This document shows, one piece after another, positions 11,006 through 21,600 of a stretch of DNA of 64,000 bases. This DNA is from Ceratopteris richardii (lineage: Eukaryota > Streptophyta > Polypodiopsida > Polypodiales > Pteridaceae), in the NCBI GenBank assembly GCA_020310875.1, contig CM035428.1:101707661-101771660 (forward strand), read 5' to 3'. The stretch's first letter is position 1, and every line of letters starts with the position of its first letter. Below the pieces are notes generated by a model. That model saw nothing but the letters and a program-made list of their open reading frames with translations. It searched no databases and was not told the origin of the DNA. A program made the position numbers and the translations under genes.

Positions 11006-13048
11006 ATGGCGCTCTCCAATTCTCTGCGTCCGAGCTCGACCTTGTTGTGGGATTCTGTCAACAAGCAGTCGTTTACCTATACCTCTACAAGCTACGGCTA
11101 TCTCACGAACGGTAGAGAGGCCTCGTTTTTTCGGACTCCAGCAGCAACTGTCGATGTCAATTCTTTCGTGCCCTCTCCTTCTGATTCAGGTTTTCGTGAA
11201 CAATCTCCTATACCCAAACTTCAGGATACCGCGGAAGGCATTACCCACCTGCGAGCTGCTCTGAATGGACGCGACGCTATGGATCGCCCAAGTAGTAAAA
11301 ACAATGCCAATCGGTATCATAAGCAGCGTGAGGCGCAACTTTCCTCAGCAATGGCTACAAACAAAACCTTCTCCCTTTCTTCACTTTATCCCCTCAGGGG
11401 ATCCGATCTCTTTGCACTTCTGCGCCGAGATTTCGACATGGCCTCAAGCCTAGCAGAGGCAGCATGTAATGTTGCAGATATTCTTCTGAACCAGATGTCA
11501 TCATTCACAAAATTACAGCACTCTACCGATCCTCTTGTCCAGCTTGCCGGAAACTGTACTCCTGTCTGCGAAACCTCTCCCACAATCTGTAATGTTCGAG
11601 GAAAGCTTCCTGATGATCTTGTCGGAGCATATGTACGTAACGGCCCAAACGCCACATACATGAATCCGGGAGAGGGTTTCCATTTGTTCGACGGCGACGG
11701 CATGCTACATGCCGTTAAAATGAAGGACGGAAAAGCTGTGTACTGCTGTCGATACGTTAAAACTGCTCGGTTCAAACAGGAAGAAGCAGCCGGCCGGCCG
11801 CTGTTTCCGAAGCTTTTCGGAGGATCTGGTGAGCCGTTCACTTTCGCGCGTACCATCATTCTGGCAGTAAGGGTGGCGCTGGGCTTAGTCGACATTTCAA
11901 AAGGCTGCGGTCTTTCTAACACATCTGTGAGTTTCTTCAGAGGACAGGTGCTCTCCATGTCAGAAGATGATTTGCCATACATCATACAGATTACTGAATC
12001 TGGAGATCTCGTTACTGTTGGCCAGTATCATCTTCCAGGCATAAAATATATGTGTGCCCATCCGAAATTCAACCAAATCACAGGTGAAATGTTTTCCTTC
12101 AGCTTCACACCTACAAAAGTGCTTCCATTCTCCGTCCTGAGAGTTTCTGGCGATGGCTTAATATCAGCTCACATCCCTGTGCCTCTCCGTGACACGCCTA
12201 TGCTTCATGATTTCGCTATAACAGGTAAATACATCGTTTTCGCCGACCATCAATTTATGATTAGGCCTTTCAAATGTCTTTGGGGTGGGGACATGCTTGT
12301 TCAGAATCATGACAAGACGCCGGGTGTTGGTCTTCTTCCACGTTATAGTTTACCCAGTGATGCTGCATACAAGTTTCAGTGGCTCTGCACGCCTGCATGC
12401 AACTGTATGCACTTTCTTAACGCATGGGATGATGGTCCGGACCAGGTCGTCGTTATTGCGACTAGCACCACATCAATAGAAGCCTTAACAAACGTAGGCG
12501 GGAGCAAATCCACTTGCTCACTGATGGAGATTCGACTTAATACTGAAACGGGAAAAGCGACGCCACGACCTATCTGTGCTGGTAACTTCGAGTTTGGAAC
12601 ACTGAACCAGAAATACCTTGGTAAGAAATCCAGGTACATGTACGTGACGAGCGGGAAATTCCCTGATATATCAGCCATAGTTAAACTGGACTTAGAATTG
12701 GGAAAGAACAACGCTAGTGGCAGGCACACGTCCGTAGCCAGGGAAACTACAGTGGTGGCAAAGCGGAAGTTTGGAGACGGATGTATCGGTGGCGAACCCT
12801 TCTTTGTACCACAGATGCGCAGTGAAGGTAATGGGAAGGGGAAGCAAGATGAGGATGATGGATACATTCTCTGTTATGTGCACAACATGCTCACCGAGGT
12901 ATCCGAGCTCCTTGTCATGGATGCGCAAACACGCGACCTGCAGATAATAGCATCCGTCGTGTTACCTTCTCGCGTGCCGTGCGGATTCCATGGATGGTTC
13001 ATCAGCGAGGAACAACTTGAGCAACAATACAATAGAAATTCGCTTTAA
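11006..13048 (+). CDS. CCD4: Carotenoid cleavage dioxygenase, CCD4-like, intronless
   Basis: A 680-codon uninterrupted ORF encodes a carotenoid oxygenase (RPE65 family). This is a non-haem iron enzyme that oxidatively splits carotenoid double bonds; CCD4 enzymes act in plastids. The four iron-binding histidines are visible: H352 (AHPKF), H401 (MLHDFAI), H469 (CMHFLNAW) and H662 (GFHGWF). The second-shell glutamates are E320 (SEDDLPY), E529 (FEFG) and E597 (GGEPFF). The RKFGDGCIGGEPFFV block and the EDDGY...LVMDAQ block favour CCD4 over NCED. The first 170 or so residues are Ser/Thr-rich and unconserved, fitting a plastid transit peptide and spacer. No introns are present, as is common for NCED/CCD4. 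The start is the first in-frame Met after repeat block B. An overlapping out-of-frame ATG at 10875 could be a uORF if the leader is long. No disabling change is seen. Substrate specificity cannot be told. Confidence 0.93.
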   Translation: MALSNSLRPSSTLLWDSVNKQSFTYTSTSYGYLTNGREASFFRTPAATVDVNSFVPSPSDSGFREQSPIPKLQDTAEGITHLRAALNGRDAMDRPSSKNNANRYHKQREAQLSSAMATNKTFSLSSLYPLRGSDLFALLRRDFDMASSLAEAACNVADILLNQMSSFTKLQHSTDPLVQLAGNCTPVCETSPTICNVRGKLPDDLVGAYVRNGPNATYMNPGEGFHLFDGDGMLHAVKMKDGKAVYCCRYVKTARFKQEEAAGRPLFPKLFGGSGEPFTFARTIILAVRVALGLVDISKGCGLSNTSVSFFRGQVLSMSEDDLPYIIQITESGDLVTVGQYHLPGIKYMCAHPKFNQITGEMFSFSFTPTKVLPFSVLRVSGDGLISAHIPVPLRDTPMLHDFAITGKYIVFADHQFMIRPFKCLWGGDMLVQNHDKTPGVGLLPRYSLPSDAAYKFQWLCTPACNCMHFLNAWDDGPDQVVVIATSTTSIEALTNVGGSKSTCSLMEIRLNTETGKATPRPICAGNFEFGTLNQKYLGKKSRYMYVTSGKFPDISAIVKLDLELGKNNASGRHTSVARETTVVAKRKFGDGCIGGEPFFVPQMRSEGNGKGKQDEDDGYILCYVHNMLTEVSELLVMDAQTRDLQIIASVVLPSRVPCGFHGWFISEEQLEQQYNRNSL

Positions 13049-13511
13049 AAAGGACAAAGAAAATTCATACGTGAATTTTATATGTGAATTTTATCTATAA
13101 ATTTTACAAAAACTTGGTATATTCCTATGTATCTTTTGATGTACACAACTGATTTGATGTATGAAGATTGATGTACACAAGGAACAACCAAGTACTAAGT
13201 ATTCCTTTTTTTTTAAAAAGTAACCATTGGATTAAAGAATGATCGAATGGCTTCGATTGAACTACAAGAAGATAAAATATCCTTTTTCACTTCTGCCCTT
13301 CGATGATTCTATCATCCGACGCCTGGCATCTCTTGGGATTTGCATCTAATCGAACGGTACATATGGATTGTGAAAATCTTCTCATCCCGAAATATGGGCA
13401 TCTGTCGAATGACGCTTCATCTAATGGTCACAAAAGAATGCATCATATTGGAAGAAGAATATCACAAAAGAATGCATGACATCCACTCTCTCTACTGCAT
13501 CATCTCACGGA
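13049..13511 (+). other. CCD 3' flank / probable 3' UTR
   Basis: AT-rich sequence with a tandem GTGAATTTTAT (about 13070-13092) follows the stop codon directly. No other gene is visible before the TSD of the next LINE at 13512. Confidence 0.5.
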
Positions 13512-13724
13512 TGTCAGAGCCTCCCTTTTTTTTAAAAAAAATAAAGGAAGTTCGGCCTTAGCCTAATCTCCCAGACTTTAATTATAATAAAAAGTAAAAG
13601 TTACAAGTGAATGGGACTAGTGCCCATGGGACCCCCCAAATCCCACAATGCAGGGGAGGAGTATGGCAAGCTACAAGGCATTACAAATGAGGCGGATAAA
13701 ATTATCATCACCCTCATGTGGGAT

Positions 13725-15152
13725 TCATTTGGGTTTCAACTTGTTGTTTTCGAGGAGATAAATACAGTGATGTCTAAACGGTGGCGATCTCTTGACTCCG
13801 GAGATTCTTTTACCTAGGAGAAACAAGGATTTCTCGATCGACCATTCCTTAGGAGTTTGGCCAAAATTGACAGCACAACGCTCCCTCCAAATCTTCCAGA
13901 GAGCCTCACCTCTGATAGCATTCCACAGCCTCGATGAGCAGCCGATCGCCTCACCCAACATCACTTGTTGCCAGTTGATTTGACTCGTGAGTCTCAATAC
14001 TCGGGTCACGTGATGCCAGATAACACGGGACTTGGGGCAGTCGAAGAACAGGTGAGCTAAATCTTCGATGCACCGATGGCAACGCTTGCACCATGGCGGC
14101 ACACCACAGATTTTGTTAGCCCTTGCATTGGTCCAGATACCTTTATGCAAGATCTGCCACATGAGAACGGACTTTTTGACCTCAATTAGGGGGTGCCAAA
14201 TAGACATGAATTTTAGCTCCCACCGAAGTTTGGTCCAAGAAAGGCACCATCTCTTGTTAAGGGTGTGGTGAACATCTAAATCCTCTTTGAAGTTGGGGAT
14301 TCTGGATAGCTTCTTACCATTGCTCCATTTGAGGCCCTCCAAGCAAGGAAGATCCTGACCGCAGAGAAGGCGGGTAGTTGAGCGGTCCCAGGCTAAACAC
14401 CTGCTTTGAAGAAGAGTCCATTCCTCAAAGGTAACTCTAAGTCTCGGATCCAATTCTTCGAACCTAATCCACTGGATGGTCTCTTGTTTCCACAGTTGTT
14501 TCCACTGTTTGAACCCCTTGTTCCATAACCGCCTTGCAGTTTGGAGGTTCCAAGACTCCACCCCCCGAATGCCACTGATCAGGAACCAAATAGAGTCATT
14601 TTGTCTTATGCCAGCTGCCCACTTCCACTCATCACTGATTCTGATGAACTGTTTGGCCTTGTTCCAATTCTTCCATAAGGAACACACGAGGCTAGAGCCT
14701 TTAGGGAAGACCGGGTGGGGGGAGAACAAAAGCGTGAGAATCCCTATGTCCTTCCAACCAGGGTGGCCAACTAAGGTAAGGTCTTCCGTGTTTCTGAAGA
14801 TCAATTTAGCCCAAGAGGACTCCCTATTGCTCCAAGCCTTGATAAGCCACTTTGCCGCCAACTTGTCAGCCAACTCAACAATATCCAAAATTCCCAAGCC
14901 CCCTGAGTCTTTAGGGCTAATGCAAGTTTCCCATTTGATTTTTGGAATCCCCCTCCTATTGGGGTCCCCAGTCCAAAGGAAGTTTCTGCAGATTCTTCCC
15001 ACTTTGGCCAAGTCTTTCTCCTTAGGTCTCCAACACGAGATAAAGTAAATAATTGTAGACAACATAAATGTGTTAACAACCATAGCACGCCCTGCCAGGT
15101 TGACTTGCATACCTTTCCACTGATTTAGCTTCCTATCCAGCTTGGATAGCAC
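13725..15152 (-). pseudogene. LINE-3 post-RT region with zf-RVT domain
   Basis: A 475-codon frame contains the thumb-like region (RKLNQWKG...LAGRAMVVN), the conserved GGLGILDI block and DEWKWAAGIRQNDSIWF. The zinc-binding RT-associated module (CKRCHRCIEDLAHLFFDCP) follows near 14050-14110. It would be the C-terminal third of ORF2 and is cut off from the RT by the nonsense codon near 15163. The same segment is what survives in the 7366 and 9170 copies. Confidence 0.9.
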
Positions 15153-16393
15153 CCAGTTCTAGCGTTGGTCCATTGAGATGTCGAATCCCATGGGAATGCC
15201 AAGGAGACGAAAGACTTGACCGCTAGGGATAACTTGACACCCGTGATCCACCAACAATTGGGGAGTATATCCGCTGATTGCTCTAAAAGCTGTTTTAGCA
15301 TGTTGATTTTTGAGCCTGATGCCACACAAAAGGTGTGGAGGCACCACCAAAACACCTCAATGCTGTTTATATCGTTATGCACAAAGGCATTCATGTCATC
15401 AGCAAAAATTCTCACAATCATTTGGCCGTGATTTAGAGGTAAGGAAAGACCCTTGAGATTGCCAGTGTCCATGTGATGCTTTAATAGGCAGCTGAGTCCA
15501 TTCGAGGCAATAGCGAATAGTAATGGAGCCAAAGGGCAGCCTTGCCTAATTGATCTTTTTAAATGAATGGGCTCAGAGAGCTTACCGTTGATGTTTATTC
15601 TAGTTGAAGCATTTCCAAGAAGAGTGGAAACCATCTTCGTGAACTTTTGGCTGCATCCAAGGTCTTTCAATGATTGAAGAATAAAGTCCCATTCCAATAT
15701 GTCATACGCTTTGTCGAAGTCGATCTTAATGAATACCAGATCTTGAGCAGACTCCTCAGCAAAAGAAAGGCCTTCCCAAATATCGATAATTGCTTCAAGT
15801 ATAGATCTACCTTTGATAAAACCTTTTTGGTCCTCGCACAGCCATGACTTTAAATGACAAGAGATTCTGTTGGCGATAACTTTTGCAATTATCTTGTATC
15901 CTGTTTGGAGCATGGTAATTGGGCGCCAGTTTTCAATTTTGTTCTTATCTCCCCGTTTGTGGATTAACTTGATGACGCCATTATTCAGGCACTCAGGGAG
16001 GGCACCGAAAGAGAGAGCCTCTTGCCACACGAGGCGCAGTGGGGTGGCCACCTGATGTTTGAAGGACTTGAAAAACTCATTGGTAAGGCCATCCAGACCC
16101 GGACTTTTCCCATTGGGAAGGGCATCAATAACCTCGATAATTTCATTCTCGGAGATGTTAGCATCCAGTAGAGCAATCAAGTTCTGTGGGATTCTGGTTT
16201 GAGCAACCCTTGAGATGGTTGCCATGGAGTCGCGCCTGTGGGGGGAAAGAGGAGTCGAGACCCCGGGAAGATTGGTAAAGTGTTCGAGGATGATAGATCT
16301 ATTCTCCACTTCCGTGCAACATTCAGTTCCATTGTTATTGACCAATAGGGGGATGGATTCCCTAGCTTGTTTCCTTTTGAGGATGTTACACAT
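15125..16393 (-). pseudogene. LINE-3 reverse transcriptase
   Basis: RT motifs appear in the order expected for non-LTR elements: IHKRGDKNKIENWRPI, then QKGFIKGRSILEA, FIKIDFDKAYD (first catalytic Asp), RQGCPLAPLLFAI, and FADDMNAF (the catalytic pair, in the common F-A-D-D form). The catalytic core is intact, but the frame shifts near 15295, where the LLGIPMG block continues in another frame (15159-15350). An in-frame TAG near 15163 separates it from the downstream domain. Confidence 0.9.
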
Positions 16394-16836
16394 CTCTTTC
16401 GTTGGTTTGTCGGCCTTCCCTGCCTACCAATCTTTGAAGAAAATTTGAAGATTTTTCCTTTGAACCTCCTCCTCTAATCTTAGTCTTCCCCTAATTTTCA
16501 AAAGACCTTATTGGCAATGTAACTTACCTTTGTTCACCTCTTCTCAAGCCGTGAGAGCCTCCGGTACACCGTTTCTCTTCTTTTTTTTCGGATTTCTCTT
16601 ATAGCCTTTTGAGTCCTGATTAGAATTTTTCGAGTCCTTTCTACTGCGCTTCTCCAACACTTAGCCGGTTCATTACAGTAAGCAAAGGCTTCCGTCCACA
16701 CCTCAGAAATTTCTTGGTGGACAGAGGGGAGGGAAAACGATGTTTGACAAGCATGAAACCAAGGAGCTTTCTGGAACATGGGAATCGGTTTGAAAAACAG
16801 AGTAATCGGATAGTGGTCTGAGATAGTCAGTTCCAT
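16394..16836 (-). pseudogene. LINE-3 endonuclease C-terminus and linker
   Basis: The frame starting at the 5' truncation reads ELTISDHYPITLFF. This is the SDH motif that ends the endonuclease/exonuclease/phosphatase domain of L1 ORF2. A basic linker follows. A stop near 16537 and a frame change separate it from the RT frame that begins at 16393. The catalytic N-terminal part of the domain is missing because of 5' truncation. Confidence 0.85.
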
Positions 16837-16854
16837 GTGTCAGAGCCTCCCTTT

Positions 16855-17167
16855 CTGCTCCTTTGAAGCTCAACCATTCAATAGAACAATCGAAAGTCCA
16901 AACAAATTGTTTTTAGAATTCAAATAAAATTGTCTCTCAAATATTAATATATTTGTGAATACCACGTGGCTTTTTATCGCCTCCTTATGTCATAGATTCA
17001 GAATTTTGATTTCTAAAAATTACGAATTCCATACAAAACCTATGTAGTTTCACTTTTTCCCCTAATGACATCTCTGTGATTATTTACTTTTTTTCTTGCT
17101 TAAGATCGAGAGATCAAGAAATTATTGAATTGAAAAGAATTTCTAGAAACTTTTTCTAGATGAGAGA
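16855..17167. other. Flank between LINE-3 and LINE-4, nothing recognised
   Basis: AT-rich and non-coding. A CCACGTGG palindrome (G-box-like) occurs near 16960, but no gene is nearby to use it. Confidence 0.4.
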
Positions 17168-17883
17168 CCCTAAGAGAAAGGGTGTCCCTAAAACTAAATG
17201 GGCTACTTGCATAAGCCAAAAAGATCAAGGTGGTTTGGGCATTCTAGACATTGGAGGAATGGCCAATAAATTGGCAGCCAAATGGTTAAATTAAGTGTGG
17301 AGCAACATGGACCCCTCTTGGGCTAGACTGATCTTTAGAAACTACAACGATCTTACACTTGTGGGTCTTCCAGGGTAGAAGGGACTTTATCTTCTCATTC
17401 TTATTTTCTCCCCCTATCTGGTAACTCCTAGAGGATCCAGCTTAGTTTGCTCTTTGTGCAAGAGTTGGAAGAAGGCGAATGTCGCATTTGGGTAGCGGCG
17501 GATACAAAAATATGTGCTACCAATTTTTAAGTATCATTTTAATTATTGAATTTGTTTGTGTTAAGCACATCATGTATGTTCATCTAACATTTGGCATATT
17601 TATTATAGGAGTTGGCAGTGGGTCATCCTCCAACGTGAAGGGAAGAAGCTTATGGATATTGTCATGGATTGGCTACACTGTTGCAGGACTTAGAGGGACA
17701 TGGTGCGATCATTTCATGGGAGAATCTATGATGAGGTAAAATTATATGTTGGTTTTGTTATTTTAGTTGTTGTTTATAAATATCATGTCAATTTTTCTCA
17801 TTTTATGCATATGCTTTGTTGCAGGATTGTAGGTGTAAAGGTTTTGATCCCCTTGAGCATATGTATGGTAGTGCTTGGCCATA

Positions 17884-18036
17884 ATTTTGTATTATACTCA
17901 TATGTGGCAATGGTGCACCATAATTTTGTATTCAGTTCCTATCTGGAAGTGCTTTGTCAGATTTTGTATTTGGTTCGTATATGGAAGTGCTTTGACACAT
18001 TTGTATTTAGTTCCTATATGGAAGTGCTTTGCCACA
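17884..18036. repeat. Tandem repeat, 37-40 bp units
   Basis: Three clear units and one diverged unit share TTTTGTATT, GTTCCTATATGG and AAGTGCTTTG. They lie inside the unclassified insertion. Confidence 0.8.
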
Positions 18037-18289
18037 CTCTTGTACATGCTTCATTTATGGAATATACAACTTTTTGTTCATGAGTCATGGTTCATTTTGG
18101 TCATCTCTTTTGTGTCCCATAGTATGTACTCAATTTTCTTTAAGCAGAGTGTATTGTCTTTTTCTAAACAACATCATGGTAATGTCGCTGTAGCAAAAGA
18201 CAACACACTTTGGCCAAAAAAAATTTGCAGGTATGGTTGTCATTATAAACGATAGTAGTCCCAGCAGATTGCCCGTATAAGCGATGGTA

Positions 18290-18425
18290 CGTCCAGGAGT
18301 TTCATCGGTATAGGCGTCGACATGAGCATTGAAAATACTGATGCCTATACCGACATCTATATCGGTGCCTATACCAACACTTTAGTTCCGATGCGTATAT
18401 CGACAGTTACATCGACATCGGGGCC
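18290..18425. repeat. Palindromic degenerate array (CGGTATAGG / CCTATACCG)
   Basis: Alternating inverted words such as ATCGGTATAGGCG, GCCTATACCGACAT, TATATCGGTGCC and ATATCGACA recur over about 130 bp. The result can fold on itself repeatedly. It is inside the unclassified insertion. Confidence 0.7.
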
Positions 18426-19723
18426 AGAATGCGCCCATTCAATTTCCTTGGTAAAAGCCTCAATATACGCTCGATATGTTGTATTGTTTGTCAAGTTCAA
18501 TGAAGATTGGAAGTGGGCTAGCAATATTTGAAAAAATGATTCTATTTGGTTCTCTATTAATAGTGTCATAGGTGTCGAGCCTTGAAACCTCCAAAAAGCT
18601 AGAGAGCTTTGGAGCGAAAGCTTCTATTTTTGGGAGCATCTCTAGAATCAAGAAACATGCCAATGGGTTATATTTAAGGAGATTGATTAGGCTAAGAGAG
18701 TGGACCATGAAGAATGGTGATTATTTTGGAGCACATTCACTGCTTAGGATTGCTTGAGCACTTGCTTTCTTGTTGGCAATGACTCCCCTCACCTTGAGGG
18801 TCTTAGATGGCACAACAGAAACAATCTTGATAAGATTCCAAGATTCAAGAAGGATGTGGACTTTCATGTCAGGCTTAATAGGAGATGATGTTTGTATTGG
18901 TTGAACTTTAGGTGGTATTTTAAGTTCCAATCCCTTTGGCATCCCCTCATCGAGATAAAAGAAAAAGTTATAAAGTGGAAAATCCTCCACGAGGGTATTT
19001 GGACCAGTGTTGAAGCTATCAAAATTAATCATGGAACCCCTCGATGGTGCAAAAGATGCATTCATTGGAAATGAGAATTTGGGGCACCTCTTCTTTTCAT
19101 GCCCCAATTGAATGTCATTCTAGTGAGCCCTTGGTAGAACCATGTTGCTACAAGGTCAAATCAACTTGAAGTAGGCATTATTGGCTGAAGCGATCAAATG
19201 TTCCTCAACATTATGGAATGCTATAGCAATGAAGCCCTCTAGAAGATTTGGAAAGAGCTATGTGTACCAACTTTGGTAGCCCTCCTAAAAAGTGTTGATA
19301 AAAAAGTCTCTTTTCTTTTGAGGTAAAAGAATTTCCAATTGTAAGAAGTCCCCAGCTTTTAGACATCATATAATGTTTTTCCTTGAGAACAACAAAATTA
19401 AAAGCAAGTCGGACCCCATGAGAGTGAAAAAAGGATTATCAATCTTCTTTGTAATGTTTTCTAGAAAATTTTGAACAATCCCTACTATGTGGGATTCGAG
19501 GGGTCCCATGGGTGCTAGAGCCTTTTTAGATTTGTCCTCTATTGATTAAATTCTAGTAGTACAATGTTGCTGAACTTCCTTTATTAAAAAAAGAAACAAA
19601 ACAGAAAGTGTGTATCATTTGGAACAAGTATTCTTATAGAAGTCATAGGCGTCTTATGGTTGTGGTAATCCTTGATTGTTTGGATCCTTGGATGCATCTT
19701 GCAACTTTCATTGGGAATATCAA

Positions 19724-20178
19724 AAGTTATAAATAATGATAGATGAATAATTCATTCCAGCACTTTTAATAATTCTCTTCTCTTCATAATTAGTCCCCAC
19801 ATAAAGTTATAAATAATGATAGATGAATAATTCATTCCAGCACTTTTATTAATTCTCTTCTCTTCATAATTAGTCCCCACATAAGAGCTTTTCCCTGCAT
19901 CAGAATGAAGAGCATACACTAATTTAGAAAGTTTAAATAGTTTTAGACATATTAGCAACGGAGCATCTCACAACTCTGAATTGAATAATTTTTGGATAAC
20001 CATCATATCAAAATTTTTGGATAACCATCATATAATAATGCCAATGTATGTACTATCTTAGTATTTGTGACAAGAACATAAGAAGGAGATAATAAGGTTT
20101 TCACATAATTCAGAGCTCAAAACCCCTCTTTAATAATAAGGTTTTCACATAATTCAGAGCTCAAAACCCCTCTTTAAA
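19724..20178. repeat. Three clustered short tandem duplications
   Basis: An 80-bp unit is duplicated at 19724-19803 and 19804-19881, with one visible difference. A 25-bp unit is duplicated around 19987-20033. A 44-bp unit is duplicated at 20091-20134 and 20135-20178. They share no sequence with one another. Confidence 0.9.
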
Positions 20179-21054
20179 AATACGTTATAACACCTCAATA
20201 ATTCTAGACTTTTCATGTAATATAATGATATGTACTTGATATGCGATGCCATGACAGCTCAAAAATAGATTCTTGAAAACTAGATATGACGTATGATTAG
20301 CACCAATGTGTTTTTCTTTCTAACGAGATCACTTCCATCCATGAAAACTACTAGTCCCTCATATATTACCAATTGACATCTGACCTTGTAGGATCATTTA
20401 GCTAGATGAATGAATCCCCCATATGTGTTTCGTTCATGTTGAAAATTTATTGGAGACTAGGTATTATTATTTTTATCCATAATTACATCACATTTCCTTT
20501 CTCGATGGAAGTGTTGGCCGTAACAATCCAACTCGTCCATATCATGCATAGATCTTTATTTCTTTCGACATCCATGTTTTAGACATACACACAATAGCAT
20601 GGAGATGATGGTGATTAAGAACAAAGGATATGAAGTCAAATCATGATTAAGTAAATCATTGAAGCTTAATATAGACTCCCCAATGAATGCCTTGTCTTCC
20701 CTCTATCTCTAGAAGGAGCAAGATCCTTCATCGATTTGTATTATGATCTGAGTATCAAGGATAGGAGTTGAAAATTAAAATGAAATTGGAGGTTGTATTC
20801 TTTTCTCTACCTCTCTCCAATGTACCCTTGAGTGATCCTACCCAATACAACTCTACCCAATTGAAAATACCACCCACCATTGAAATAAAAATAGCATGTT
20901 TATCATGCCACCACCAATTCTACTGCAAAAAAGAAAAAAATCGTCAACAAAAACGTGTGCAAAATGTCTAGAATTCACCTCGTGATGTTCTCAGTATCTT
21001 TAATATTTTAATCATCATTCACATATTATAATGACCATTTTTGTTAATTTGTAG
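20179..21054. other. Non-coding stretch, nothing recognised
   Basis: Many stops in all frames. No repeat ends or RNA gene features were identified. Confidence 0.4.
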
Positions 21055-21600
21055 TTATGAAAATTTTTTGAAACCACTATGCTTATCATGATCCCCATAA
21101 ACATGTTTAATCCGGCTACTACCAAATGACTTAGTGTGGCCTCTCTTGTAGAATGGAGGCATTTGGAATACTACATATATATATGAAATCATGAAAGAAT
21201 GTATCACAAAGACATATAATTCTCTTTTGCACATGAGAATTTTGGGTGTGCGTAGAAGTGGAGAGACACACGAGAAGCACACACAAGGAGCACAAATGTA
21301 GCAAGACACACAAAGAAGATGGATGACTAGAATAGCTCTCTCTATTGACAATGAACTAAACTGAAGTAAGATCTGAATACTATCCTTAAGTGTGAAGTAC
21401 CACCACATATGAGTGAATCAAGTATGTGGTAACATGGGGAAAAAACCTCTAGCCAGCACTAGAGTAAAAAGTGCCCATGTACATGGAAAATGTTCACATC
21501 AAAGCTACTCAAGGAATGCATGTGTAACAAACACTCTTGGAGTGAATGATGTGAACACATACATGGAGTGATAGATTAGCCCCACACAAGGTAATAAACC
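21055..21600 (-). repeat. Probable 3' LTR region of copia element 1
   Basis: It lies immediately downstream (minus strand) of the copia RNase H stop. A purine-rich CTTGTGTGGGGCTAA at about 21574-21588 could be the polypurine tract. The rest has LTR-like character, but no second LTR copy is in the window to confirm limits. Confidence 0.35.

Larger units (their letters stand above)
13529..16837 (-). mobile_element. L1-type LINE (LINE-3 copy), 5'-truncated in the endonuclease
   Basis: This is the longest LINE copy in the window (3.3 kb). It carries, from 5' to 3' on the minus strand, the end of the endonuclease, a linker, the RT, and the zf-RVT domain. A 17-bp perfect TSD, TGTCAGAGCCTCCCTTT, flanks it (13512-13528 and 16838-16854). 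It is convergent with the CCD gene, its 3' end lying about 480 bp downstream of the CCD stop. The shared 3' end and near-identity to the 7366 copy suggest recent activity of the family, but this copy is itself defective. Confidence 0.95.
17483..18483. mobile_element. Unclassified 1-kb insertion inside LINE-4
   Basis: It is defined by interruption of LINE homology. It contains an exon-like segment (about 17611-17735) preceded by a TTATTATAG acceptor-like site and followed by GTAAAATT, with another GCAG|G near 17824. It also contains tandem 38-bp units and a palindromic array. No terminal inverted repeats or TSD were established and no protein family is recognised. A small DNA transposon carrying captured sequence is possible. 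Confidence 0.4.
17168..19590 (+). mobile_element. L1-type LINE relic (LINE-4), plus strand, split by an insertion
   Basis: The left part (17168-17482) reads KGVPKTKWATCISQKD, GGLGILDIG and NKLAAKWL. It lines up with the post-RT block of LINE-3. Homology resumes at about 18484 with NEDWKWASNI and NDSIWFSI and continues to a LINE-like 3' end near 19590. Between them lies about 1 kb of unrelated DNA. Numerous stops and frameshifts make it a deep relic, older than the minus-strand copies. Its orientation is opposite to theirs. Confidence 0.8.

Noticed and set aside
10875..11264. 129-codon ORF starting before CCD, considered as an alternative gene start
   Set aside because: It is in another frame and loses all CCD motifs. 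At most it is an overlapping uORF if the transcript starts that far upstream.
11386..11985. 199-codon minus-strand ORF inside the CCD gene (and others at 12376-12928)
   Set aside because: Antisense shadow of a conserved plus-strand enzyme.
16958..16966. G-box (CCACGTGG) regulatory element
   Set aside because: No gene start lies within reach on either side; a chance 8-mer palindrome is adequate.
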